Assembly: GCF_029223545.1 (NCBI RefSeq)
Contig: NZ_CP097870.1
Location: 3,596,001 to 3,660,000 of the forward strand
Length of the DNA stretch: 64,000 nucleotides
Direction of reading: 5' to 3'
Source: Thauera sp. GDN1
GTDB lineage: Bacteria; Pseudomonadota; Gammaproteobacteria; Burkholderiales; Rhodocyclaceae
Position 1 is the first letter of the stretch. Every line of letters begins with the position of its first letter. The translations under genes and the position numbers were made by a program. The notes under the pieces are model-generated. The model was not told the DNA's origin, ran no database searches, and was given only the letters and a program-made list of their open reading frames with translations. Shown piece after piece: positions 9,542 to 18,740 of this stretch.

Positions 9542-10456
9542 ATGACGTTCGACGAAATCTACAACATCGCCCTGATGCAGGGGTTTGCCGGCCTGAGCCT
9601 GTTCGCGGTGCTGCTGCTGATGGGTCTCGGCCTGGCGATCATCTTCGGCCAGATGGGCGTCATCAACATGGCGCATGGCGAGTTCATGACCATCGGCGCC
9701 TACACCATCTTCCTGCTCTCCAGCCTCACCGAGACCTACGCCCCGGGGCTGATCCAGGCCTACTTCCCGTTCGCCATCGTGTGCGCCTTCCTGGTCGCCT
9801 TCGCCTTCGGCTGGCTGGCGGAATGGGCACTGATCCGGCACCTGTACAAGCGCCCGCTCGACACCCTGCTCGCCACCTGGGGGTTGTCGCTGGGCATGCA
9901 GCAGGCCTTTCGCACCATCATCGGGCCGAAGGAGGTCAGCCCCACCCTGCCCGACTGGCTGATGGGCTCGTGGTCGCCGGCCGAAGGCCTCGACATCCCG
10001 ATCAACGGCATGTTCGTGCTCGGGCTGACCATCGTCGTCACCGGCGGCGTGCTGCTCGCGCTGTACAAGTCGCGCTGGGGCCTGCGCGTGCGCGCCACGG
10101 TCGCCAACCGCAGCATGGCCAACGCCGTCGGCATCAACACCACGCGCACCGACCGCGTCACCTTCGCCATCGGCTGCGGCATCGCCGGCGTGGCCGGGGC
10201 GGCCTTCACCACCATCGGCTCGACCGGGCCGACCAGCGGCTCGCTCTACATCGTCGATGCCTTCCTGGTGGTGACCTTCGGCGGTGCGGCCAGCCTGTGG
10301 GGCACGGTGGTCTCGGCCTTCGGCATCGCGCAGACGCAGTCGATCTCGGAATTCTTCCTGTCCGGCTCGATGGCCAAGGTGCTCACCCTGCTGCTGATCG
10401 TGACCATCCTGATGCTGCGCCCGCAAGGCCTGTTCGCCTCCAAGGTGCGTCGCTAA
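9542..10456 (+). CDS. fmdE: amide/urea ABC transporter permease 1 (FmdE/UrtB type)
   Basis: A 304-residue inner-membrane permease of the LivH family with about eight hydrophobic helices. The family signature GQMGVINMAHGEFMTIGAY is near residues 36-54. The conserved cytoplasmic loop, where the ATPase docks, includes LRVRATVANRSMANAVGIN. It forms the membrane channel together with the next gene product. An ATG with GGAGG lies 85 bp after fmdD. Length and order (binding protein, two permeases, two ATPases) match both the urt and fmd systems. Confidence 0.9.
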   Translation: MTFDEIYNIALMQGFAGLSLFAVLLLMGLGLAIIFGQMGVINMAHGEFMTIGAYTIFLLSSLTETYAPGLIQAYFPFAIVCAFLVAFAFGWLAEWALIRHLYKRPLDTLLATWGLSLGMQQAFRTIIGPKEVSPTLPDWLMGSWSPAEGLDIPINGMFVLGLTIVVTGGVLLALYKSRWGLRVRATVANRSMANAVGINTTRTDRVTFAIGCGIAGVAGAAFTTIGSTGPTSGSLYIVDAFLVVTFGGAASLWGTVVSAFGIAQTQSISEFFLSGSMAKVLTLLLIVTILMLRPQGLFASKVRR

Positions 10457-10517
10457 GCGCGGGCCGATGGCAGGCCCAAGTCCGACCGAACCCCGAATAC
10501 AAGACCGGAGATTCATC

Positions 10518-11750
10518 ATGGATGCAATCAAATCCTGGCTGGGACGCAGCGGCCTTGCCAGCGTCGCCATCCTCGCCGTCCTGCTGCTGGTGGTGTTCCC
10601 GCTGGCGATGGACACCTTCCGCCTGAACCTGGTGGGCAAGTACCTCACCTACGGCTTCGTCGCCATCGGCCTCGTCATGCTGTGGGGCTACGGCGGCGTG
10701 CTGAGCCTGGGCCAGGGCGTGTTCTTCGGCCTCGGCGGCTACGCCATGGCCATGTTCCTGAAGCTCGAGGCGTCCGACCCGGAGAGCACCAAGATCCAAT
10801 CCACGCCGGGCATCCCCGACTTCATGGACTGGAACCAGCTCACCGAACTGCCGCTGTGGTGGGAGCCGTTCAACTCCTTCGCCTTCACGCTGTTCGCGGT
10901 GATCGCGGTGCCGGTGCTGCTGGCCTTCATCGTCAGCTACGCGATGTTCAAGCGCCGCGTGGGCGGGGTGTATTTCGCCATCATCACCCAGGCGGTGGCG
11001 CTGATCCTCACCGTGCTCATCATCGGCCAGCAGGGCTACACCGGTGGCGTCAACGGCATGACCGACCTCAAGACCCTGCTCGGCTGGGACATCCGCAGCG
11101 ACGAAGCCAAGACCCTGCTGTACTTCCTCACCGCCGCCCTGCTGCTCGGCGCCATCCTGCTGTGCCGCTGGATCCAGCTCAGCAAGCTCGGCACCCTGCT
11201 GCTGGCCATGCGCGACAAGGAAGACCGGGTGCGCTTCTCCGGCTACGACGTGTCGATGTTCAAGGTCTTCGCCTTCTGCCTGGCGGCCGCGCTGTCGGCC
11301 ATCGGCGGCGCGATGTTCACGCTGCAGGTCGGCTTCATGTCGCCGTCATTCGTCGGCATCGTGCCCTCGATCGAGATGGTGATCTTCGCCGCGGTGGGCG
11401 GGCGCATGAGCCTGGTGGGCGCGGTGTATGGCGCGCTGCTGGTCAATTTCGGCAAGACCTACTTCTCCGAGACCTTCCCCGACCTGTGGCTGTTCCTGAT
11501 GGCGGCGCTCTTCATCGGCGTGGTCATGGCCTTCCCCAACGGCCTGGCCGGCCTGTACGAAAGCCACGTCAAGCCCTGGCTGGCGCGCCGCAGGCAGGTG
11601 CCGGCGCAGGCCGGCACGGGCGGCGAGCCGCCGGCCCCGGCGGCCGAGCCGGCGCCCGCGCACAAGCCGGCCTCCGCAGCCCCGAGCGCATCCACCAGCC
11701 CGAGCACCGACATCCGCCTCGGCGCCAAGGTCAGCAGCCAGTCGGCCTGA
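10518..11750 (+). CDS. fmdF: amide/urea ABC transporter permease 2 (FmdF/UrtC type)
   Basis: A 410-residue LivM-family permease that pairs with the preceding permease. Signature segments include WGYGGVLSLGQGVFFGLGGYAM near residues 55-76 and the docking loop LLAMRDKEDRVRFSGYDV. About ten membrane helices are visible. The last 50 residues are a Pro/Ala-rich cytoplasmic tail, probably unstructured. The ATG at 10518 follows CCGGAG; an in-frame ATG 51 nt earlier lacks a ribosome site and adds a polar extension. It is 61 bp from the previous gene and 19 bp from the next. Confidence 0.9.
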   Translation: MDAIKSWLGRSGLASVAILAVLLLVVFPLAMDTFRLNLVGKYLTYGFVAIGLVMLWGYGGVLSLGQGVFFGLGGYAMAMFLKLEASDPESTKIQSTPGIPDFMDWNQLTELPLWWEPFNSFAFTLFAVIAVPVLLAFIVSYAMFKRRVGGVYFAIITQAVALILTVLIIGQQGYTGGVNGMTDLKTLLGWDIRSDEAKTLLYFLTAALLLGAILLCRWIQLSKLGTLLLAMRDKEDRVRFSGYDVSMFKVFAFCLAAALSAIGGAMFTLQVGFMSPSFVGIVPSIEMVIFAAVGGRMSLVGAVYGALLVNFGKTYFSETFPDLWLFLMAALFIGVVMAFPNGLAGLYESHVKPWLARRRQVPAQAGTGGEPPAPAAEPAPAHKPASAAPSASTSPSTDIRLGAKVSSQSA

Positions 11751-11769
11751 CGGAACAGGGAGACCCATC

Positions 11770-12513
<744 letters not shown>

Positions 12514-12531
12514 GGCTCACCGGAGAACACC

Positions 12532-13221
12532 ATGCTCAAGGTATCCAACCTCGTCGTGAACTACGGCCAGAGCGAGGCGCTGCACGGCATCTCGTTCGCC
12601 GCCGAACGCAATGAAGCCGTCGCCATCATGGGCCGCAACGGCATGGGCAAGACCACGCTGTTCAAGTCGCTGATGGGCGTACTGCCGCTCAGGTCCGGCA
12701 GCGTCGAGGTCGACGGCCAGGAAGTCGGCAAGGACGAGAGCTTTCGCCGCGTGGCCAAGGGCATCGCCTACGTGCCGCAGGGGCGGATGATCTTCCCCAC
12801 CCTCACCGTCGAGGAAAACATCCACACCGGCCTCGAGAACGCCAAGGTCAGGAAGGTGCCCGACGAGATCTACGCGCTGTTCCCGGTGCTGTGGGACATG
12901 CGCAAGCGCAAGGGCGGCAACCTCTCCGGCGGCCAGCAGCAGCAGCTGGCGATCGCCCGCGCGCTCGTCACCGACCCCAAGGTGCTGCTGCTCGACGAAC
13001 CCACCGAGGGCATCCAGCCCTCGATCATCAAGGACATCGCGAAGGCGCTCAACGAGATCCGCAAGATCCGCCAGATCACCATCGTCGTGTCCGAACAGGT
13101 CCTTTCCTTCGCGATGGACGTGGCCGACCGCCTGTTCGTCATCGAAGGCGGACGCCTCGTCCATGAAAGCGCGCGCGCCGACACCGACGAAGCCCACATC
13201 AAGCAGTTCCTCTCCGTGTAA
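12532..13221 (+). CDS. amide/urea ABC transporter ATPase 2 (UrtE/LivF type)
   Basis: A 229-residue ABC ATPase, the second nucleotide-binding subunit of the fmd transporter. Walker A is GRNGMGKTT near residues 37-45, the signature is LSGGQQQQLAIARAL and Walker B is VLLLDEPTEGIQPS. The phrase GRMIFPTLTVEENI is typical of UrtE/LivF. GGAG precedes the ATG. It starts 18 bp after the first ATPase and ends 21 bp before fmdA, so transporter and hydrolase are made together. Confidence 0.9.
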   Translation: MLKVSNLVVNYGQSEALHGISFAAERNEAVAIMGRNGMGKTTLFKSLMGVLPLRSGSVEVDGQEVGKDESFRRVAKGIAYVPQGRMIFPTLTVEENIHTGLENAKVRKVPDEIYALFPVLWDMRKRKGGNLSGGQQQQLAIARALVTDPKVLLLDEPTEGIQPSIIKDIAKALNEIRKIRQITIVVSEQVLSFAMDVADRLFVIEGGRLVHESARADTDEAHIKQFLSV

Positions 13222-13242
13222 CCCACCAAATAGAGGTGTGCC

Positions 13243-14475
13243 ATGCCTGAAACGCTGATCAAGGTCGATCTGAAGCAGTCCCCGTACGAAAACGAGATGG
13301 TGCACAACCGCTGGCACCCGGACATCCCGATGGCGTGCTGGGTGAAGCCCGGCGACGACTTCGTCCTCGAGACCTACGACTGGACCGGCGGCGCCATCAA
13401 GAACGACGACGACGCCGCCGACGTGCGCGACGTGGATCTGTCCACCGTGCACTTCCTGTCCGGCCCGGTGGGCGTCGAAGGCGCCGAGCCCGGCGACCTG
13501 CTGGTGGTCGACCTGCTCGACATCGGCGCCAAGGACGACAGCCTGTGGGGCTTCAACGGCTTCTTCTCCAAGAACAACGGCGGCGGCTTCCTCACCGAGC
13601 ACTTTCCGCACGCGCAGAAGTCCATCTGGGACTTCGAGGGCATGTTCACCAAGAGCCGCCACATCCCCGGCGTGCGCTTCGCCGGCCTCATCCACCCGGG
13701 CCTGATCGGCTGCCTGCCCGACCAGAAGATGCTCGACATGTGGAACGAGCGCGAGGTCGACTTCATCGCCACCCAGCCCGACCGCGTGCCGCCGCTGGCC
13801 AACCCGCCCTGCGCCCCCACCGCGCACATGGGCAAGATGAAGGGGGAGGCGCGCGACAAGGCCGCGATGGAAGGCGCCCGCACCGTGCCGCCGCGCGAAC
13901 ACGGCGGCAACTGCGACATCAAGGATCTCTCGCGCGGCGCGCGCGTGTTCTTCCCGGTGTATGTGAAAGGCGCCGGCCTGTCGGTGGGCGACCTGCACTT
14001 CTCGCAAGGCGACGGCGAAATCACCTTCTGCGGCGCCATCGAAATGGCCGGCTGGGTGCACATGAAGGTCAGCCTGATCAAGGGCGGCATGGCCAAGTAC
14101 GCGATCAAGAACCCGATCTTCAAGCCCAGCCCGATCACCCCGCAGTTCAAGGACTACGTGATCTTCGAAGGCATCTCGGTCGACGAACAGGGCAAGCAGC
14201 ACTACCTGGACGTGCACGTCGCCTACCGCCAGGCCTGCCTCAACGCCATCGAATACCTGAAGAAGTTCGGCTACTCCGGCGCCCAGGCCTACTCCATCCT
14301 CGGCACCGCGCCGGTGCAGGGCCACATCAGCGGCGTGGTCGACATCCCCAACGCCTGCGCCACGCTGTGGCTGCCCACCGAGATCTTCGACTTCGACATC
14401 AACCCCACCGCCGAAGGGCCGACCAAGTTCATCACCGGCGCGGTCGACATGCCCATCGCCTACGACAAGAGCTGA
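13243..14475 (+). CDS. fmdA: formamidase / acetamidase FmdA
   Basis: The 410-residue enzyme hydrolyses formamide (and often other short amides) to ammonia and the acid in the cytoplasm. Length and sequence fit the FmdA/AmdA family described from methylotrophs: NRWHPDIPMACWVKPGDDF, VEGAEPGDLLVVDLLDIG, the metal/active-site region HIPGVRFAGLIHPGLIGCLP, GGNCDIKDLSRGARVFFPV and GDGEITFCGAIEM. The start at 13243 has GAGG. It follows the transporter genes and precedes fmdB in one operon. The unrelated amidase AmiE further right would widen the substrate range, since both would feed ammonia to the cell. Confidence 0.95.
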   Translation: MPETLIKVDLKQSPYENEMVHNRWHPDIPMACWVKPGDDFVLETYDWTGGAIKNDDDAADVRDVDLSTVHFLSGPVGVEGAEPGDLLVVDLLDIGAKDDSLWGFNGFFSKNNGGGFLTEHFPHAQKSIWDFEGMFTKSRHIPGVRFAGLIHPGLIGCLPDQKMLDMWNEREVDFIATQPDRVPPLANPPCAPTAHMGKMKGEARDKAAMEGARTVPPREHGGNCDIKDLSRGARVFFPVYVKGAGLSVGDLHFSQGDGEITFCGAIEMAGWVHMKVSLIKGGMAKYAIKNPIFKPSPITPQFKDYVIFEGISVDEQGKQHYLDVHVAYRQACLNAIEYLKKFGYSGAQAYSILGTAPVQGHISGVVDIPNACATLWLPTEIFDFDINPTAEGPTKFITGAVDMPIAYDKS

Positions 14476-14510
14476 GCCCGCATCAACCGCTGCCCATTCC
14501 ACCGCAGCAC

Positions 14511-14535
14511 GCCCGCCGCAGCCCGCGCGGCGGGC
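14511..14535 (+). other. GC-rich hairpin between fmdA and fmdB
   Basis: GCCCGCCGC and GCGGCGGGC are perfect 9-bp arms with a 7-nt loop, placed between the fmdA stop and the fmdB start (14556). There is no T-run, so it is more likely an RNA-stabilising or attenuating stem than a full terminator. It resembles in placement the hairpin after fmdD. Confidence 0.5.
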
Positions 14536-14555
14536 ACCGCCACCGGGAGCCCACC

Positions 14556-14900
14556 ATGCCGACCTACGAATACTTCTGCGAAGACTGCGGCGACTTCTCC
14601 GCCCTGCGCCCCATGAGCGAGCGCAACGAACCCTGCGCCTGCCCCCACTGCGGCGCGGAGGCCTACCGCGTCATGCTCAGCGCGCCGACGCTGGCCACGA
14701 TGGACGGCGCCACCCGCAGCGCGCATGCCACCAACGAACGCGCGGCCCATGCGCCGATGACCAGCGCGGAGTATGGGGCGCGGCACAAGCATGGACCGGG
14801 GTGTGGGTGTTGTAGCGGGAAGCCGTCGAAGTCGACGGTCAGGGCGGCGGATGGGTCGAAGGCGTTCCCGACGAAGAGGCCGTGGATGATTAGTCATTGA
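14556..14900 (+). CDS. fmdB: FmdB family zinc-ribbon protein
   Basis: A 114-residue protein beginning MPTYEYFCEDCGDF, the standard FmdB opening. Two CxxC knuckles (CEDC near residues 8-11 and CPHC near 28-31) form a zinc ribbon, and a His/Gly/Cys cluster (HGPGCGCC) follows near residue 88. In methylotrophs FmdB was proposed as a regulator of the formamidase genes; the biochemical role is unsettled. GGGAG precedes the ATG. It is the last gene of the fmd operon, and base composition drops sharply right after it. Confidence 0.88.
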   Translation: MPTYEYFCEDCGDFSALRPMSERNEPCACPHCGAEAYRVMLSAPTLATMDGATRSAHATNERAAHAPMTSAEYGARHKHGPGCGCCSGKPSKSTVRAADGSKAFPTKRPWMISH

Positions 14901-15322
14901 ATGCGTCGCAAGCACGCGACTCGAACTCTCAATGCCTACAACTCCAGGCAGCCATCCTCCACAGGATTGGCATGCAGGCGGTTGTTCACCCCGGCGAAGA
15001 AGGACGTCGTCGCGACCTCACGCGGCATACGAATCGCCCACTGGTGTTACTGGATCGTCCGCACTGAGTTTATGCGGTGGCAGCCAGAGAGAATGGTCTA
15101 TCGCCGGGCTTCTAGACATCCACATTGCGCACCAGCTCACGATTGCCCTCACTTTGAACTGCCCGGCTGTCCTCTCCCGCGTCAGCCAGATTGTTTCATC
15201 CTCATGCCAACGGTCCCTGGTCAGCTCGCTGGCCTGACCGGGAAAGATCAGGAACTCAGCGGCGCTGTTTCGGCTGAGTTCTTTCCCATGCCCAGCATCA
15301 GCCTGAGCGGCCGTTCCCTACG
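14901..15322. other. 422-bp noncoding stretch at the left edge of the accessory segment
   Basis: No credible gene is seen: the short open frames have no ribosome site and no recognisable protein. Base composition is clearly lower in G/C than the fmd operon. The right part contains the inverted repeat at 15241-15288. I saw no tRNA, integrase remnant or obvious attachment site. Confidence 0.5.
15241..15288. repeat. imperfect inverted repeat downstream of the ATPase gene
   Basis: GAACTCAGC (15253-15261) pairs perfectly with GCTGAGTTC (15274-15282). The outer GGGAAA (15241-15246) pairs with TTTCCC (15283-15288), with six unpaired bases on the left side only. It lies 35 bp beyond the stop of the leftward ATPase gene, so it could end or stabilise that transcript. 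No T-run accompanies it on that strand. Confidence 0.45.
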
Positions 15323-16933
15323 CTAACCCGACAGATACTCAAGGACTGCCGCAACTGCGGCATTCCGCATGCGGCGAGCACGTACATCACCGACGTAGTT
15401 CGCCTCTTTGAGCCTCTCCTCCGTTGCATTCAAGACATCCCGGACCGTGCTCAACCCGAGTTCGGCCAATTTTTCCTTCTGCCATGGCGTGATATCTAGG
15501 ACATATGCTGGCTTGTCAAGCTGAGCCATGAGCGCGAGAGCTATTCCTTGATTGATATTAATCGATGTTGACTCTGTAAGAGGACGATAGGAGCCATGGT
15601 TTGCACCGTACTCAGTCATCCTTTTCGGCGTTAGCGCCTTAGCGATCTCAAACACCGAACTTGTTGGCGCTACTTCATGCGCAAAGAGGCATCCGAGGTT
15701 GACAAGATATCGCTTTCCGATCTCCCCGCGGCTTGCCTTAATCCCTACCGCATGCTCTACAACGATTCCTGTGTAGGCAAGAACCCGCAATGCCTCTTTA
15801 ACTACTTCGGGCGTGTCCCGGTGTATCCAAAAGAAAGCGGTGGTTGCTCTCTCCGATAGAAGATACTGGTCATTCTTTCCCTTCAGATCCGGAACAACGG
15901 TACTCTCGATAAAATCCCTACCCCAATCAATCAAGGCTTTGTGCCCTGCGTACTTCTCCGAAAGTGTAGAGTGCTCTGCCCAAATCTCGGTTCGGTAAAA
16001 CTCTCGTATCGCTTCGTTAACCTGTTGCGAGTTTACTTTCGGCGCGCGCGCAAGCGTCTTCAGCAAGAGTCGAGGATTTCCGGTAGCTGCATAGGCAAGA
16101 ATTGCGAAGTTCTTACCGTACTGAGCAATCTGAGTGAGCAGACTGCTATCTGCTTGCTTCTGGACGATCTCTCGCATGTTATCTACGTAGTCCGAAGATA
16201 GGACATCACGATCAATTGAGAGCATCGTAGCGTCGTGAACCGGCTGGAACGTCTCTCCAAAGCTAGTAACCCCTGGATAGACGGCAGCGTTACACGTTAT
16301 GCAATGCGACCGAAGATCGCGGTACAACGTGAAAAACTGTCGCTGCTGCTCGGGCAAGAAAATATGAGCAGCCTCATCAATAAAGAGAACAAATCGACGA
16401 ATATTTAGAGTATCGGCCAAGTCCTCTAAAGAGTCCTTAAAGTCGTCAATAGATGGCAACCCATCAATATCAACAGAAGACTCGGGAAATTTCCACGAGT
16501 TCTCATATGCATCCGCGATTCTGTCAACTCTAGTAATGCCGACTGTTGGAGAAACCTGACCTCCTGCAAGCAAATTAATGCTTTTCGGAACGCCACCAAG
16601 CAACCCTGCTTTATTAAGAGCTCGAATGATTGAAGAGCATATCCGTGCGAGCATCCAATGTTTGAACTGATCTGGATCGGTCGAAATCAACAATGAACTT
16701 CTGACAAAGCTTATATAGACTGGAAAGACACGATCTGACTCAAAATTGTCTTGCAGTTCTTTCTGAGCAACCCTGAGCAGAAAAGATTTTCCGACCCCAC
16801 GACTACCAATCAATATCGTCGGATTTCTGTTCTTCAGTGCATCGACGATCTGGCGATCTTTGTTGGTTTCCACAAAATAGTCGAGGACTTCATCCGGACG
16901 AATATCCTCAGTTCGAAAGAAAAAATCCGGCAT
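15323..16933 (-). CDS. P-loop ATPase with C-terminal helix-hairpin-helix, putative defence-type protein
   Basis: A 536-residue protein. Walker A is IGSRGVGKSF near residues 42-51 and Walker B is RFVLFIDEAAHIF near 185. The layout resembles ORC/CDC6-like or STAND AAA ATPases. The N-terminus (FRTEDIRPDEVLDYFVETNKD) places a helical segment before the P-loop. The last 55 residues (LGLSTVRDVL, DVRARRMRNAA) resemble the helix-hairpin-helix domain of RNA polymerase alpha C-termini, suggesting DNA or protein contact. GAGG lies before the ATG at 16933, and the gene begins 2 bp after the stop of the HEPN-like gene, so they are coupled. Codon usage is much more AT-rich than in neighbours, which indicates horizontal origin. 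The function is unknown; a defence role is inferred. Confidence 0.75.
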   Translation of the reverse strand: MPDFFFRTEDIRPDEVLDYFVETNKDRQIVDALKNRNPTILIGSRGVGKSFLLRVAQKELQDNFESDRVFPVYISFVRSSLLISTDPDQFKHWMLARICSSIIRALNKAGLLGGVPKSINLLAGGQVSPTVGITRVDRIADAYENSWKFPESSVDIDGLPSIDDFKDSLEDLADTLNIRRFVLFIDEAAHIFLPEQQRQFFTLYRDLRSHCITCNAAVYPGVTSFGETFQPVHDATMLSIDRDVLSSDYVDNMREIVQKQADSSLLTQIAQYGKNFAILAYAATGNPRLLLKTLARAPKVNSQQVNEAIREFYRTEIWAEHSTLSEKYAGHKALIDWGRDFIESTVVPDLKGKNDQYLLSERATTAFFWIHRDTPEVVKEALRVLAYTGIVVEHAVGIKASRGEIGKRYLVNLGCLFAHEVAPTSSVFEIAKALTPKRMTEYGANHGSYRPLTESTSININQGIALALMAQLDKPAYVLDITPWQKEKLAELGLSTVRDVLNATEERLKEANYVGDVRARRMRNAAVAAVLEYLSG

Positions 16934-16935
16934 TT

Positions 16936-17676
16936 CTATTCCTCGAAGGTCTTTGATAGAACAGCTTGAACAGCTGGCAAATGTCCAATAGCATCCAATA
17001 TTACCGGCTCCATCGCCTCCATCGCACCAACCTCAATGTAGTTCATATACCTTGCTGCAAAGGCAAAAGTAATTACCACTCTCATAGTCTCCGACTTCTG
17101 ATGCCACGCAAAATACGCATTGCGATCGAAGACAATTTCAGCAGGAAGTGAAAGATGAGTAACTGCGTTACCATGCACAAACTCAGAGCATTCTCTGTAG
17201 ACAGCCTCAGCTATTGCAGAATACTGCTTTGAGCTCTCCGAAAACTGAGGATTGAATGCATTAATGAAGCCAGCAGAAAATATACCAGTCTGAGAATCCT
17301 TTAAAGCGCTCCAATTAATATCCTTAGTGCCGCTCTCCCACATTCTGTAATCGATCTCGCGCGCAGAGAACTGAATTGTAACTAGCATCAATTCAAAGAA
17401 GAGGCGGAGACCAACAAAAGCATGCCGATACTGTCCGGCAGCTAGGGCAAAGAGTGCAAATTGGTATTCCTTTACCGCTGCACTTAGAACCGAGACTTCG
17501 GGGCGGTTCGTAATGGCCGACTTCATTCTGTCGTAGTCCAGAAGGTAGTTTTGAGACTTCGTCAGCGCCTCCACCGCCTCCTGATCGGCAAGCATCTCTT
17601 CCAGAACGGCTTGGGAGTGCCTTTGAAGTCTCCGATAATGCTCAATTACGTCCATATTCGTCGAGTCAGATTGCAT
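16936..17676 (-). CDS. unknown helical protein with HEPN-like RxxxxxxH motif
   Basis: About 246 residues, mostly alpha-helical, with no signal peptide. I do not recognise the exact family. One segment, VYRECSEFVHGN at about residues 176-187, has Arg and His separated by six residues, the spacing (Rx4-6H) of HEPN-type ribonucleases. It lies after a long helical region (AAGQYRHAFVGLRLFFELML), as in several HEPN-like proteins. The gene is directly upstream of, and coupled to, the P-loop ATPase, a common layout for effector/ATPase modules. The start is uncertain: ATG 17676 or ATG 17655; neither has a clear ribosome site. AT-rich codon usage is shared with the ATPase. HEPN assignment is tentative. 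Confidence 0.65.
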   Translation of the reverse strand: MQSDSTNMDVIEHYRRLQRHSQAVLEEMLADQEAVEALTKSQNYLLDYDRMKSAITNRPEVSVLSAAVKEYQFALFALAAGQYRHAFVGLRLFFELMLVTIQFSAREIDYRMWESGTKDINWSALKDSQTGIFSAGFINAFNPQFSESSKQYSAIAEAVYRECSEFVHGNAVTHLSLPAEIVFDRNAYFAWHQKSETMRVVITFAFAARYMNYIEVGAMEAMEPVILDAIGHLPAVQAVLSKTFEE

Positions 17677-18042
17677 GGAGCACGAAGAATACGCAAATGC
17701 CGTCCACCGGTCCATCGATCGAAAGGTCGAGGGCGTTTTCTATCACGGGAAAGTATTTGCGGCCGTCCACACGGGCCGACAACCGCCTCCTGCACCTCCA
17801 GGCCTCGCTACGCAAACGACGCCCCGGCGGATAGCGCTTCAACGGCGCGTGATTCAACGACCAACAAGCCATCTGCAAAAAGGTGGGAGCACCCGCCTCC
17901 CCGACCTTGGGCATACTGGAAGATGATGCCGGAGCGGTTCTACTGGGGCCACCATGCCGGGAGAGCGCCTGCGTCGCGACTTGAGTATTGATTGGACCGC
18001 CACTAAAATCTGACCATACTAGTCAGAAAAAGGGGCAACACA
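17677..18042. other. 366-bp noncoding stretch upstream of the toxin-antitoxin pair
   Basis: No supported gene is found. Short open frames on both strands have no ribosome site or recognisable product. The region should contain the promoter of the leftward HEPN-like/ATPase pair and, at its right end, that of the toxin-antitoxin genes. A degraded gene cannot be excluded. Confidence 0.45.
18009..18027. promoter_or_regulatory. probable autoregulatory operator of the toxin-antitoxin pair
   Basis: TCTGAC and GTCAGA flank CATACTA. The centre CATACT could serve as a -10 box with TTGATT about 20 bp upstream, so a bound Phd-type antitoxin would cover the promoter. It ends 15 bp before the antitoxin start at 18043, with AGGGG between. 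Confidence 0.5.
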
Positions 18043-18291
18043 ATGCAGACGTGGCAGATGCAGGAAGCGAAGGCGCGCATGTCGGAGTTGGTCAAGCGCG
18101 CCCAGACCCAGCCCCAGGACATCACCCTGCACGGCAAGTCGGTCGCAGTGGTGATCTCGCGCGAAACTTTTGATCGGTTGTCACAGGCGCAGGACTCGCT
18201 GGTGGACTTCATGCGACGCTCACCCTTGTTCGGAACAGACGACATAGCCCTCGAACGCGAGCAGAGCCTGACGCGCGAGGTCTTGTTTTGA
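18043..18291 (+). CDS. Phd/YefM-family antitoxin
   Basis: An 82-residue protein with the Phd/YefM N-terminal DNA-binding fold (WQMQEAKARMSELVKRAQ, then ITLHGKSVAVVIS) and a C-terminal segment that would wrap the toxin. It would neutralise the PIN toxin and repress its own operon. AGGGG lies before the ATG. Its last codons overlap the toxin start by 4 nt (TTGA), the usual coupling for such pairs. G/C content is closer to the chromosome than in the ATPase module beside it. Confidence 0.9.
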   Translation: MQTWQMQEAKARMSELVKRAQTQPQDITLHGKSVAVVISRETFDRLSQAQDSLVDFMRRSPLFGTDDIALEREQSLTREVLF

Positions 18292-18701
18292 GCTACCTGA
18301 TCGACACCAACGTGTTGTCCGAACTGCGGCGCAAGTCTCCAGACCCCGGCGTGGTCGCCTGGTTTTCGCAGCGGCCGCCCACCACCCTGCATCTCTCTGT
18401 GCTGACGCTCGGCGAGATTCGCAAGGGCATTGAAGGCGTGGGTGACGAAGTTCGAAAGCAGACGCTGATCGATTGGCTCGAAACGGATCTCCCCACCTTC
18501 TTCACCGGGCGCATCCTCGACGTCAATGGCGCAGTGGCCGATCGCTGGGGGCGTCTGGTCGCTGCAGCCGGACGACCGCTGCCCACGATCGACAGCCTGC
18601 TCGCAGCGACCGCCCTGGAACACGATCTGGTACTGGTGACACGCAACACCAAGGATTTCGCCGGTCTGCCCGTCGAGGTCTTCAACCCCTGGACGAGCTG
18701 A
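18288..18701 (+). CDS. PIN-domain toxin, VapC/FitB type
   Basis: A 137-residue PIN-domain ribonuclease toxin. The acidic metal-binding set is complete: Asp6 (LIDTNVLSE), Glu43 (LTLGEIRKGI), Asp102 (TIDSLLAATA) and Asp123 (NTKDF). VapC proteins cut tRNA or rRNA when freed from the antitoxin. The start appears to be TTG at 18288, overlapping the antitoxin stop; no ATG lies nearby and the PIN motif begins at residue 4. Intact catalytic residues suggest an active pair. Confidence 0.9.
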   Translation: MSYLIDTNVLSELRRKSPDPGVVAWFSQRPPTTLHLSVLTLGEIRKGIEGVGDEVRKQTLIDWLETDLPTFFTGRILDVNGAVADRWGRLVAAAGRPLPTIDSLLAATALEHDLVLVTRNTKDFAGLPVEVFNPWTS

Positions 18702-18740
18702 CACGAGATCTCTCAACGGCGTCGTCCCGCCCTGCGCCCG

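Noticed and set aside
14901..15326. A 141-codon plus-strand open frame after fmdB
   Set aside because: No ribosome site, no similarity to known proteins, and it runs over the inverted repeat at 15241-15288.
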